Shown here piece after piece: positions 1 through 10,131 of a DNA stretch of 64,000 bases (the stretch's first letter is position 1; each line of letters opens with the position of its first letter). The position numbers and the translations under genes are program-made. The notes beneath the pieces are model-generated. The model did not search any database, was not told where the DNA came from, and saw only the letters and a list, made by a program, of their open reading frames with translations. This DNA comes from Haliclona indistincta (lineage: Eukaryota; Porifera; Demospongiae; Haplosclerida; Chalinidae): the NCBI GenBank assembly GCA_964017065.1, contig OZ024783.1, positions 14,010,040 through 14,074,039 of the forward strand, in the 5' to 3' direction.

Positions 1-442
1 TGGGTCTCCAGGGGCTTCTTGACATAAAAAGCAGCCATACATGCACTAACTTTGTCTCACACGTGCTGTCTTGACCAAAGAAGCGGCGTTTTTTGCTCCA
101 GTGAGAGTGATTCTAGCACACGACAGTTGGTAGATCGTCAAGTGGGCATGGTTAACTGCACTTGTCATTGACAACAAGCCCGCACATTGTGCAAGTTGAT
201 TTTACGTATTAAAAGTGATCACAGCACTAGTTTGTCCGTCTAATGGTCGCAAAGGTTAGTGAAATCCACAGAAACAGAGGCTAGAATTGTGTCCGCACTT
301 GAAGGGTTAATAGTCTAGAATTAGTTAGGGGATAGACCAGTTATGGATGTTGATGACATAGTGATGTTGTGTGCAAAGAAAAGGAATTATGAACAGTTTT
401 AGAGTAGCTGTTTTTTTTTCAGCAAAGTCAACCGTCTGATCT
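1..442. other. Spacer before the first MITE, no gene seen
   Basis: No coding signal is visible. The last part (about 325-442) is a diverged copy of 5745-5890, so it belongs to the duplicated flank of the fibrinogen-like gene cluster. Confidence 0.6.
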
Positions 443-1047
443 TTAACCCTTTAGTTACTGAATTATTTTGACAAAAATTTGACTTCATCTAAACTGACAG
501 TTTGTCTTGCGATTTTCTACAACATGCAGTATGCTAGCTGTTCCAAACTAGCACTGTTTTTTCCTGGCATGTCAAAGTTTACGACCATATACTAAACTCT
601 GGGTTGGCCACTCCCACTTTGGAACTGAAGCTGCTTAAGTGGTGCGATCTCGTCATTTTTCAGCCAATTTTGGTCTTCGTTTAGCCCTGGTGACTGATAA
701 AAAACCTGGTGGTGTCCAGGTGAGCAAACAGCACAGTTTAGACCATAAATTATTCTATGCCGAAGTATGCATTTCCGGGCATCCTGAAGCCCCAAAAATG
801 CCAAAAGAGGCGAGGGGCTCTGCCCCTTCGAACCCCGGGTTAAAGAGGGGACACCCCCTTTTAAAATCTCCCCCGTCCTATATGGTTTAGTGCGGAGGGC
901 GCGACGAAAAACAGTGGGTTTTTTCAGGTACTTTACAAATAAACTTGATTTGACCTTTCTAGAGCACTTTTAACACTACTTATGACGTCTAGAGTAGGTG
1001 GAGTCGATTATGATGCCTAAAGTCGTCATTAGGGGTTAAAGGGTTAA
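443..1047. mobile_element. piggyBac-like non-autonomous element, TTAA target duplication
   Basis: A 597-bp insert (447-1043) is flanked by TTAA at 443-446 and 1044-1047. Its ends begin CCCTTTA after the TTAA, as in piggyBac-type elements. The paralogous segment at 5870-5900 reads straight through with a single TTAA, which is an empty site and supports real insertion. An inverted relative fills 63481-64000. The internal GC-rich stretch near 810-900 shows no convincing coding frame. Confidence 0.75.
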
Positions 1048-2170
1048 GGCAATACGAGATTGGGGCACCCAGTAGCCTCCTGGATCCACCTTTGACTTGT
1101 TAGTGGTACTGTGAGTGAATCAGTCACCTATCCTGCTCTGTGGTCAGTATGACACCTTTCAGGGTGAACAAGTACAAGTCCAGCAGAAGCTACAGGTTGC
1201 AATCGTTTGAAAACTGATTTTGTCAGAAGATTCTTATTTCCTTCACGGAACATTGTTATGTACAACTGAATCACAGAAGACAAAATGTGACAACATTCTT
1301 GCAACAATACATTCCATCAACTTACTGGACGACAAATTTTAATCATCAAAGTTAGCTCAACTGTTTTATTCAACACAAGGATTTCCTCTGTATGTTGATG
1401 CATGCGTATGTCATGCTGTCATACTGACAGGTTTATGAATACTACATGTAACTAACCTACATTCTACTTTCCGCAAGACAAAATAATTATTGCACATTCT
1501 CTGTTGCACGTGATTGCACAGCTGAGCACCGATAAAATAGTTTTCTTCAGTTTAAATTTGCGACCCAGCAATGCTAAACGATATATGTGCACAAAACTTA
1601 AGATTCAGTGTCATCTTTTGTAAAAGAACTATGTTTCACTTTGTTTATTCAACTTGAGCAAATGGTACCATATTCAAGGACACATTTGTTCCTCCTTTTG
1701 TACTCTTTGCTGCTTAATTTTAGTACACGAAAGATGTGAAAAACTGTTTTGTTGTTTGTTTGAAGGCTTCGGTCATGATATAAACAATGCTCTTCTCTTC
1801 TTGAACCAAGGCATGTTGGGGTGAGTACAGCAGGGAAATCCCAGACTGTACACCCCTGACCATCTCAGAGGATACCACTATTATAGACTCTACCAATGGT
1901 TTGGTGGAACCACTCTAAGGTGGACACCATTGGAACAAAAAAAATCGTTCATTATAGAGAGAGACATGTGTGCTAATGAAATTGTTTCTGTTATACACAT
2001 TGCTTTTCTTTCTTGTGCAAAGTCACCATACTCAAGGTGATATCTCACGGATCAGGCAGTCTTTCAGAGCAAATAAATAGTGGAGTATTTTACAGTTGTA
2101 ACAAGAACATACTATAGTAGCAGCTACACTAAACAATCAATACTGACTGTAATGATTTCTAGTTACGTAT
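1048..2170. repeat. Duplicated 3' flank of fibrinogen-like gene copy 1
   Basis: No gene. 1048-1800 matches 5890-6660 and 1800-2170 matches 4020-4390 closely. The cluster therefore grew by tandem duplication of gene plus flank, with different flank parts kept in each copy. Confidence 0.7.
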
Positions 2171-3154
2171 TCATCTTATGTACAGTTCAATCAGCTCCAA
2201 TAGTACGTCTTCATCACCTGTTGGGCTATCGTCTCCACACAGCCTCAGCTCAATAGTCTCTGTGGTGGTCTCACTGAGTGTCTTGTTGAACCAAGGCATG
2301 TTGGGGCGAGTACAGCAGGGTCCCTCCAGATCAGTGCACTGCTGTCCATCCCAGAGAGGATCATTATACACTTTAGCGATTCTGATACTGGATACCAGTC
2401 CAGACTCACAATAGTAGTCACTACCAATGAATGGAGGAGCTTGCTATGAACTGCCATTGTTACAAGGACAGGCATTTCGATTTAGACTGTATGTGCGTGT
2501 TCCAGCAGCATATGTCCAGACATGCTTACGTGGATTGCTACCATACGTAATGGATGCACCATCAACATAGTTACTATCAACTGATGTGTATTGTTCAATA
2601 ATGCTAGCATTGAATGCATCTGGTCCACCATACTGGTATCCTCTTAGTCGTCCACACACACGAGAGTAGCTGAGACCATATGTAGAGAAGACAGTGCTTT
2701 GACATCCAGCAAAAATGCTACGCCCACAATAGCTGTTTCCACTTAAAAGTCGCTGTGTCAGTCCCTGAGGGCAGGTAGTACCAGACTGTGTCATGTTGAC
2801 AGATGCTACTCTCGTCCAGCCTCCCTCTCCTCCACAGTTGGTTCCCTCCATGTCACAGTAGACCTGCGCTAGTGAGCCATTGGGAACAGTTATTTGGTAG
2901 TAGCCTGAGGGAGCTGATGGGAAGCAGTGAAGAATTGTCTGACAAGTTTTGTTCTTGGGAGGATTGCTACCTGGAGGACCCAGCTGTGGATGGATCTGAC
3001 CAAGAGTGTCTGTCAGCTGTTCATCTTGCAGAGGGTCATACTGACTACACTCAGAGGATACTCTAGCAGGATAGGTGACTGGAGTGAACCCACTCACTTC
3101 ACTAGCCAGCAGTAAGACACTGTGGAAAAGATAAAATACCGACTTAGTTTTCAT
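2171..3154 (-). pseudogene. Secreted fibrinogen-like protein, copy 1, nonsense-interrupted
   Basis: This is a single-exon paralogue of the intact gene at 4393-5364. The chosen ATG at 3154 starts a hydrophobic signal peptide of about 20 residues; the frame extends upstream only through a GTG. The protein then has the family order: a Cys-rich region, the fibrinogen-type subdomain around CDMEGTNCGGEGGWTRV, and a second Cys-rich half. In the motif NGSSYQAPPF the Tyr codon TAT has become TAG, near position 2444. The frame is otherwise open to the normal C-terminus at 2171, so this is one nonsense mutation in a well preserved copy. It may be a young pseudogene, a truncated secreted product of about 237 residues, or an assembly error. 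Adhesive or lectin-like function is only inferred from the fold. Confidence 0.8.
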
Positions 3155-3285
3155 TTTTGCTGCTGCTGCAGAAAATTGTGTACGCACATAACATACATGT
3201 ATGCAGTTATCATGTATAGTTGAATAATTTTTTTAGTTTCACAATCCAACCCAGTAATGCTAGACGAACTTGCACATTCCTTCTA

Positions 3286-3712
3286 AGGCGGGTTTACACT
3301 ACAACGATCAGTCCAAAAACGGGGAAATGTGTGCGTATTCTGTTTACAAGACACCGTTTTGTATGGAATGTGTGTGTGACGTTTTTTAGGCGAACACGCT
3401 GCTATTCGCTTGTACGCACAAACCAAAGCGAAAGAAGAAACTCTTTGTTGATAGATGTTGTTTGATGGACTCTTCCCAGCATTCTTTGCAAGTATAAAGG
3501 CTGAGGTACGCTCATACAAAAAGTTTGAAATCGTTTTTGCTGTTTTAATACACATGCGTTTTCAAGTCTCCATTTTCAAGGTCTCCACTTTGGTCTCCGT
3601 TTTCATAAGTCTCCGTGTTTTCATCGTTTTGGTCTAAACGCACGACTAAGACGAATACTAACGTCTTCGTTTTCACCTGATTGCATTGTCGTGTAAACGC
3701 CACCTAAGAAGG
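3286..3712. mobile_element. TIR MITE with GGCGGGTTTACACT-type ends
   Basis: The left end (CTAAGGCGGGTTTACACTA) and right end (GTCGTGTAAACGCCACCTAAG) are near inverted repeats. Ends of the same general type (GTTTACACGG) are seen at 62942-63386. The interior consists of repeated CGTTTTGG/GTTTTC words and does not code. Small open frames here are shadows. Confidence 0.6.
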
Positions 3713-4392
3713 CTTTTGATCTTTTATTACATCATTCATTGGTCCATCACGATGCTATATAAAGACCATCTGTAGATACCCACTAGTGTCATGAGAGCTC
3801 AGTCCATCAGTATGAATGGTTTTTGCTGTGTTTGTATGTCTTTCTGTTTAAATGAATTGTTACACTGTACTACAGTACCATGTACCAGCTTATTTTGCAA
3901 CTTATGGAACACTTTGCTCTTTAGCTGCTCTTTAGTATTGGTTTAACGTACATATAGGTCAGTACTAGTTGATGTTTGGTAGGTCTTCTTTAGCTCAATG
4001 TCCTCAGTTCTGGGCTTACCGAGTGTCTTGTTGAACTATGGCATTTTGGGGTGAGTACAGCAAAGAAATTCCAGACAGTACACCCCTGACCATCTCAGAG
4101 GATACCACTATTATAGACTCTACCAATGGTTTGGTGGAACCACTGTAAGGCTGACATCATTGGAAAAAAAAAAGTTCATTATAGAGAGGGTGTGCTAATG
4201 AAATTGTTTCTGTTATACACATTGCTTTTCTTTCTTGCGCAAAGTCACCATACTCAAGGTGATATCTCACGGATCAGGCAGTCTTTCAGAGTAAATAAAT
4301 AGTGCAGTATTTTGCAGTTGTAACAAGAACATACTATAGTAGCAGCTACACTAAACAATCAATACTGACTGTAATGATTTCTAGTTACATAT
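3713..4392. repeat. Spacer and duplicated flank of copy 2
   Basis: No gene. 4020-4390 is the duplicate of 1800-2170. A TATATAAAG word near 3755 resembles a TATA box but has no supported gene behind it. Confidence 0.5.
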
Positions 4393-5364
4393 TCATCTTA
4401 TGTACAGTTCAATCAGCTCCAATAGTACGTCTTCATCACCTGTTGGGCTATCGTCTCCACACAGCCTCAGCTCAATAGTCTCTGTGGTGGTCTCATTGAG
4501 TGTCTTGTTGAACCAAGGCATGTTGGGGCGAGTACAGCAGGGACCCTCCAGATCGGTACACTGCTGACCATCCCAGAGGAGATCATTATACAATTTAGCG
4601 ATTTTGATTCTGGTTACCAGTCCGGACTCACAATAGTAGTCACTACCAATGAATGGAGGAGCTTGATATGAACTGCCATTGTTGCAAGGACAGTCAAATC
4701 GAGTTAGAGCGTTTGTGCGTGTTCCAACAGCATATGTCCAGACATGCTTACGTGGATTGCTGCCATATGTAATGGATGCACCATCAACATAGTTACTATC
4801 AACTGATGCGAAATTATTAGTAATACCAGCATTGAATGCATCTGGTCCACCATACTGATATCCTCTTAGTCGTCCACACGCATGAGTGTAGCTGAGACCT
4901 TGTGTAGAGAAGACAGTGCTTTGACATCCAGCAAAAATACTACGCCCACAATAGCTGCTTCCACTTAAAAGTCGCTGTGTCAGTCCCTGAGGGCAGGTAG
5001 CACCAGACTGTGTCATGTTGACAGATGCTACTCTCGTCCAGCCTCCCTCTCCTCCACAGTTGGTCCCCTCCATGTCACAGTAGACCTGCGCTAGTGAGCC
5101 ATTGGGAACAGTTATCTGGTAGTAGCCTGAAAGAGCTGATGGGAAGCAGTGAAGAATCTCCTGACAAGATCTGTTCCTGGGAGAAACACAGTCCAGGTCC
5201 AGCTGGCTAAGAGCCTCTGTCAACTGTTCATCCTGCAGTGGGTCATACTGACCACACTCAGAGGATACTCTAGCAGGATAGGTGACTGGAGTGAACCCAC
5301 TCACACCATCAGTCGGCAGTATAGTATAGCAGTAGAAAAGCACACTAACAGGTTTAACTTTCAT
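4393..5364 (-). CDS. Secreted fibrinogen-like (FReD subdomain 1) cysteine-rich protein
   Basis: This is the only clearly intact member of the local four-copy cluster, about 323 residues in one exon. The start is the ATG at 5364 (MKVKPVSV); an upstream GTG is in frame but unlikely. Residues 1-23 form a signal peptide. A Cys-containing stretch (CQEILHCFPS, about 67-76) precedes the fibrinogen-type motif CDMEGTNCGGEGGWTRVAS (about 94-112). The second half is a conserved Cys-rich domain with CGRLRGYQYGGPDAFN, CPCNNGSS, CESG, WDGQQC, CCTRPNMPWF and ELRLCGDD. The C-terminal part of a canonical fibrinogen globe with its calcium site is not seen. Several N-x-S/T sites suggest an extracellular glycoprotein. 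Proteins of this architecture are, to my knowledge, frequent in sponges and cnidarians and of unknown function. A recognition or adhesion role is inference. Confidence 0.85.
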   Translation of the reverse strand: MKVKPVSVLFYCYTILPTDGVSGFTPVTYPARVSSECGQYDPLQDEQLTEALSQLDLDCVSPRNRSCQEILHCFPSALSGYYQITVPNGSLAQVYCDMEGTNCGGEGGWTRVASVNMTQSGATCPQGLTQRLLSGSSYCGRSIFAGCQSTVFSTQGLSYTHACGRLRGYQYGGPDAFNAGITNNFASVDSNYVDGASITYGSNPRKHVWTYAVGTRTNALTRFDCPCNNGSSYQAPPFIGSDYYCESGLVTRIKIAKLYNDLLWDGQQCTDLEGPCCTRPNMPWFNKTLNETTTETIELRLCGDDSPTGDEDVLLELIELYIR

Positions 5365-6825
5365 TTCTATCACAATTGAGAAATAGTTAAGGAAAGCTCT
5401 GCTAGTGTGTTTAAAACCTGTCTGTTTGACAGCTTGTCAAAGGAAATATCATGTTTTGTCTCTGTGAATATTTTCGTGTTATTGTCAACATGTTTCTGTT
5501 AATGCACTTTTGTTGTAACAATGTTGTTGGTATTGTCAGTTGCGATTAATGTTTTGATATAATGCCAGGTAGATGTTTAGGAAAGAATGATCATTGAACA
5601 TACATGTAATTGCTTAACACAAAAATAGAGAGGTTTAGATTCACGTTGACGGCTAACGGCAAATGCCTGTGACGGCAATAATTATAAGTTTACAGACAAA
5701 CAGCCAACTTTGCCGTCAATGTGACTAAAAACGTCTATTGCAATATCAATCTTTAGAGGCTAGACCAGCTATGGATGTCAATGGCATAGTGATGTTGTGT
5801 GCAAAGGAAAGATATAATGGAAGAATGAACAGTTTTAGAGTAGTCCGTAATGGCTGGGTTTTGCCGCAAAGTCAACCGTCTGATCTTTAAGGCAATACGA
5901 GATTGGGGCACCCAGTAGCCTCCTGGATCCACCTTTGACTTGTTAGTGGTATTGTGAGTGAATCAGTCATCTATCCTGCTCTGTGGTCAGCATGACACAC
6001 CTTCCAGGGTGAGCAGGTACAAGTCCAGCAGAAGCTACAAGTTGCAATCGTTTGAAAACAGATTTTGTCATAAGATTCTTATTTCCTTCACAAAACATTG
6101 TTATGTACAACCGAATCACAGAGGACAAAATGTGACAACATTATTGTAACAATACATTCTATCACCTTCCTAGATGCCAAATTTTAATCATCAAAGCTAG
6201 CTCAACCATTTTATTCAACACAAGAAGTTCCTTTGTGTGTTGGTACATACGTCCGTCACGCTGTCATACTGACAGGTTTATGAACACTAACTAACCTACA
6301 TTCTACCTTCCGCAAGACAAAATAATTATTACACATTCTCTGTTGCACGTGATTGCACAGCTGAGCACTGATAAAATAATTTTCTTCAGTTTCAAATTGC
6401 GACCCAGTAATGCTAAACGATATATGTGCACAAACTTAAGATTCAGTGTCATCTTTTGTAAAAGAATTAAGTTACACTTTGTTTATTCACCTTGAGCAGC
6501 AACATTCAAATGGTTATTCTTTATTTTTAAAGACACATTTGTTCCACCTTCTGTACTCTTTGCTGCTTAATTTTAGTACACAAAGAAGTAAAAAACTGTT
6601 TTGGTTATTGTTTGAAGCCTTCGGTCATAATATAAACAATGCTCTTCTATGATGTCACTATGTCACTCACAAACCACACTCATAGCGGCTACTGACCCAG
6701 AAGCTAGACGGCACTTTGACTGCATATGAAATATTGATCTTTTAAATGAACATTTTTCACCTAATTTTTCACCTAATTTTTCACACTTTGCTACACGACT
6801 GTACTATTGATTTCTAGTTACATAT
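5365..6825. repeat. Promoter-side flank of copy 2 and 3' flank of copy 3
   Basis: No gene. 5370-5470, just upstream of the copy 2 start, is closely similar to 7797-7870 upstream of copy 3, so the putative promoter was duplicated with the gene. 5745-6660 matches 325-442 plus 1048-1800 and is the uninterrupted version lacking the piggyBac-like insert. Confidence 0.6.
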
Positions 6826-7796
6826 TCATCGTACGTACAGTTCAATCAGTTCTATCGGTACATCTTCATCTGCTGTTGGGCTATCGTCTCCACACAGCCT
6901 CAGCTCAATATTCTCAGTGGTGGTCTCACTGAGTGTCTTGATGAACCAAGGCATGTTGGGACGAGTACAGCAGGGACCCTCCAGATTAGTGCACTGCTGA
7001 CCATCCCAGAGAGCATCATAATACAATATAGCGATTTTCGTGTTAAATAACCGTCCGGACTCACAATAGTAGTCACTACCAATGAATGGAGGAGCTTGAT
7101 ATGAACTGCCATTGTTGCAAGGACAATCATATTGGGTTAGAGTGAATGAACGTACACCTGCAGCATATGTCCAGACATGCTTACGTGGATTGCTGCCATA
7201 TGTAATGGACACACCATCAACATAGTTACTATCAACTGATGTGTATTGTTCAATAATACTAGCATTGAATGCATCTGGTCCACCATACTGATATCCTCTT
7301 AGTCGTCCACACACACGAGAGTAGCTGAGACCATGTGCAGAGAAGTAAGTGCTTTGACATCCAATAATATTTCTTCCACAGTAGTTATTTCCATTAATCT
7401 GTCGCTGTGTCAGTCCCTGAGGGCAGGTAGCACCAGACTGTGACATGTTGACAGATGCTACTCTCATCCAGCCTCCCTCTCCTCCACAGTTGGTCCCCTC
7501 CATGTCACAGGAGATCTGCACTAGTGAGCGATTGGGAGCAGTTATCTGGTAGTAGCCCGAGGGAGCAGATGGGAAGCAGTGAAGAATCTCCTGACAAGAT
7601 CTGTTCCTGGGAGGGTTGCAACCTGGAGGACCCAGCTGCTGGAGTACCTGCCTAAGAGTCTCTGTCAACTGTTCATCCTGCAGTGGGTCATACTGACCAC
7701 ACTCAGAGGATACTCTAGCAGGATAGGTGACTGGAGTGAACCCACCAGTCAGCAGTATAATACAGCAGTAGAGAAGCAAACAGGTTTAACTGTCAT
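6826..7796 (-). pseudogene. Secreted fibrinogen-like protein, copy 3, frameshifted signal peptide
   Basis: The mature domain is fully open (about 310 residues) and keeps all family landmarks: GGEGGWMRVAS, CGRLRGYQYGGPDAFN, CPCNNGSS, CESG, WDGQQC, CCTRPNMPWF. The ATG equivalent to the copy 2 start is at 7796, but the signal-peptide segment is 13 nt shorter than in copy 2. From this ATG translation meets TGA after 15 codons. The open frame into the mature domain can only be entered from a TTG at 7779, with a TAA just upstream. No in-frame ATG precedes the domain. Either the copy is dead, or a different upstream exon supplies the start; none is seen. A later start would lose secretion. Confidence 0.7.
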
Positions 7797-8130
7797 TTCT
7801 ATCACAGTCGAGAAATAGTTAAGGAAAGCTCAGCTAGTGTGTTAAAAACCTGTCTACTTGACTGCTTTTAAACTGAAACATCAATTTTGTCTTTATGAAG
7901 TCTTCCTCTTAGACTTGTCAACATGTTTCTGTTAATGCACTTCAGTTGTAACAATGTTTTTGGTATTGTAAGTTGTGATTAGAATTACAGAATGTTTTGA
8001 TTTAGGATTAGTGAACATGTTTGCTTAATGGTCTAGGCCCTGACTAACATTTGTATGCATTTAATTTAGGAGAGGATAACTCAAATGTTTTAGGGTAATT
8101 TGACCCCAAGGAATAAGATGTGATATGTGC
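7797..8130. other. Upstream flank of copy 3
   Basis: No gene. It holds the duplicated promoter-like segment, then AT-rich spacer up to the LTR element. Confidence 0.5.
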
Positions 8131-8335
8131 TGTAGTGTTTGACAGAATTAGGTCAGGATTCAAAGACTGTCTTATTAGCAGAACACACACATTTAAATAG
8201 AACTAGGAACAATGAATTACAAACGGAGACACTAAGATTACAACTCTAGACACATAAGGCCGTGCAGAACACAGCGACAAACAACTATGTACAATCAATG
8301 TTCAATCACGAACAGGCTTCAATTGTTGAAACACA
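8131..8335 (-). repeat. 3' LTR of the gypsy-like element
   Basis: This direct repeat is, as far as I can read it, identical to 9713-9917, implying recent insertion. A purine-rich tract lies directly inside it. Confidence 0.85.
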
Positions 8336-8353
8336 ATAGTTCTCCTTCCTCCC

Positions 8354-9016
8354 TCACGAAGATTGCACCGGGAAACCAAAACGCTTTGGAGGCCGTCGAT
8401 TTTGACGCAAAGGATATCGACGAGGCGGTGTCTGAGGATTTAGTTGAACTGGCAGAGGAGGTTGAGTAGTGGGTTCTGGTTCCTGAGGCAAGGATTCTTC
8501 TTGTATCTCAACTGGCTGAGGAGTGGAGGGAGGTTCAATGATACTTGAGCTTGGAGCAGGAAGTACTGGTGCCGGTGAGTATTCCGGAGGAATGTGAACA
8601 GGGGTAACAACATCTGGAGTATCTGTAGTATGGGAACGGGGAGAAACTTCATCTGGAGTATCAGTGGCATTGATGATTTGATCAACATGTCTCTTCCAAA
8701 GGACATCATCTCTAATCTGAACCAGATAGGTGAGAGGTCCCCTCTTCTCGGCAATAACTCCAGAAATCCAGCGAGGCCCTTCACGATAATTACGAGCCAA
8801 CACTCGTTGACCTAAGAAGAAGTCTCGTACTCTGCTGTGTACATCATGATATGCCTTCTGGGCAGACTGTTTGTCAGAAATAGTACTGGCCAAATCTGGT
8901 CGGATCATGTCCAATCTAGTACGAATGGTACGCTTCAAAAAGAGTTCACATGGAGGAGTGCTGGTAGTAGCATGTGGAGAAATACGATAGGACATCAGGA
9001 AGGTAGTCAGATCCAT
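8354..9016 (-). pseudogene. LTR-element pol remnant: integrase C-terminal part
   Basis: About 220 residues. The start resembles the end of a gypsy integrase core (FLMSYRISPHATTSTPPCELF). It continues with the chromodomain-like or GPY-type region (GQRVLARNYREGPRWISG, GPLTYLVQI, WKRHVDQI) and a Pro-rich tail. The DDE catalytic residues lie upstream and are deleted. The first ATG at 9016 is probably not a natural start. A repeated GTCAGATCCAT near 9006-9030 marks the deletion junction with gag. Confidence 0.75.
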
Positions 9017-9035
9017 GTGTCAGATCCATCATTCG

Positions 9036-9680
9036 TCAGGAAGACGAATGATTGCCCTTTCCACAACGATAACACAATCTCGTAGGACTGTTGCTTGGCG
9101 GATCCTCCTTACGACGAATAAAACCGATGGTTGGCGGGTTGTCAGTAGTATCTTGGAACCGGTGTGCGTCCCGTCTGGCAGCTTCCTGTGCTTTAGCAAT
9201 TTCTATGGCACGCTGTAGAGTTAAGCCATCTTCTGCGAGCAGTTTTGACTGAAGTGCTTCACTGCGTAAGCCGCATACGAATTGGTCCCTCAGAGCATCA
9301 TTCAGGAAGTCGCCGAAGTTGCAATCACGGGATAGAGTACGTAGTCCTGCTGTAAACTCCATGACTGACTCGTTCTCAAGCTGGAACCTCCTATGAAAAC
9401 GAAAACGTTCAGCTACAACCATTTTCTTGGGTTGGAAGTGATTCGTCAATAGCTCACTCAACTCCGCGAAAGTCTTCGTGCTAGGAGCGTCAGGAGCAGC
9501 CAAGTCAGCCAGCAAGGAATATGTATTGCTTCCGATAACGGTGAGCAGCACAGCCACCTTCTTATCATCCTCCACCGCATTTGCTACAAAGAAAAGCTGA
9601 ATTCGCTCAAGATAAGTTCCTATCTTCTCCTCCTCAGAGACGAATGGAGCGATATGACCGATAGAACTCCCGGCAGCCAT
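9036..9680 (-). CDS. LTR-element Gag with zinc knuckle, truncated
   Basis: About 214 residues, starting at the ATG just after the primer-binding-like site. The retrotransposon Gag region (about 60-170) includes FAELSELLTNHF, FRFHRRFQ and FVCGLRSEALQSKLL. The C-terminus begins a CCHC zinc knuckle (CYRCGKGNH) but stops before the last Cys, because the internal deletion joins it to integrase sequence in another frame. Gag would normally form the particle and bind RNA. This copy could only move with help from an intact relative. Confidence 0.75.
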   Translation of the reverse strand: MAAGSSIGHIAPFVSEEEKIGTYLERIQLFFVANAVEDDKKVAVLLTVIGSNTYSLLADLAAPDAPSTKTFAELSELLTNHFQPKKMVVAERFRFHRRFQLENESVMEFTAGLRTLSRDCNFGDFLNDALRDQFVCGLRSEALQSKLLAEDGLTLQRAIEIAKAQEAARRDAHRFQDTTDNPPTIGFIRRKEDPPSNSPTRLCYRCGKGNHSSS

Positions 9681-9712
9681 CTTTCAGCAGTATCCCATCC
9701 TCGTCGCCAAAA

Positions 9713-9917
9713 TGTAGTGTTTGACAGAATTAGGTCAGGATTCAAAGACTGTCTTATTAGCAGAACACACACATTTAAATAGAACTAGGAACAATGAATT
9801 ACAAACGGAGACACTAAGATTACAACTCTAGACACATAAGGCCGTGCAGAACACAGCGACAAACAACTATGTACAATCAATGTTCAATCACGAACAGGCT
9901 TCAATTGTTGAAACACA
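9713..9917 (-). repeat. 5' LTR of the gypsy-like element
   Basis: Partner of 8131-8335. On the minus strand it is followed by the primer-binding-like site and the gag ATG. Confidence 0.85.
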
Positions 9918-10131
9918 ATATGTGCCAAATTGTCTATCCGCTGCAAAATACTTGAAAATGACCACGCCCTTTTTCGGCAGTGTCACTAACTTTAGATCAC
10001 AAATCAGGCAGTCTTTCAGAGCAAATAGGTTCATGTACATAGCGCAGTAGTATAACATTGTAACAAGAACATACTATAGTAGCAGCTACACTAAACAATC
10101 AATATTGACAGTAATGATTCTAGTTACATAT
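9918..10131. repeat. Duplicated 3' flank of copy 4
   Basis: No gene. 9995-10131 matches the segments just before copies 1 and 2 (about 2045-2170 and 4265-4392). Confidence 0.5.

Larger units (their letters stand above)
8131..9917 (-). mobile_element. Internally deleted Ty3/gypsy-like LTR retrotransposon
   Basis: Two direct repeats of 205 bp (8131-8335 and 9713-9917) start TG and end CA on either strand. The element reads on the minus strand. After the 5' LTR comes a primer-binding-site-like TGGCGACGAGGATGGG, then gag (9680-9036), an integrase tail (9016-8354), and a purine tract (GAGGGAGGAAGGAGAAC, about 8341-8357) before the 3' LTR. Flanking copies of ATATGTGC (8123-8130, 9918-9925) may be the target duplication. 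If the LTR is extended by ATA, it is the 5-bp TGTGC usual for this group. The interior is about 1.4 kb, so protease, reverse transcriptase, RNase H and most of integrase are missing. Confidence 0.85.

Noticed and set aside
6826..7779. Copy 3 of the fibrinogen-like gene as an intact gene starting at 7779
   Set aside because: The codon at 7779 is TTG, a stop lies just upstream, and the ATG used by the paralogue is out of frame.
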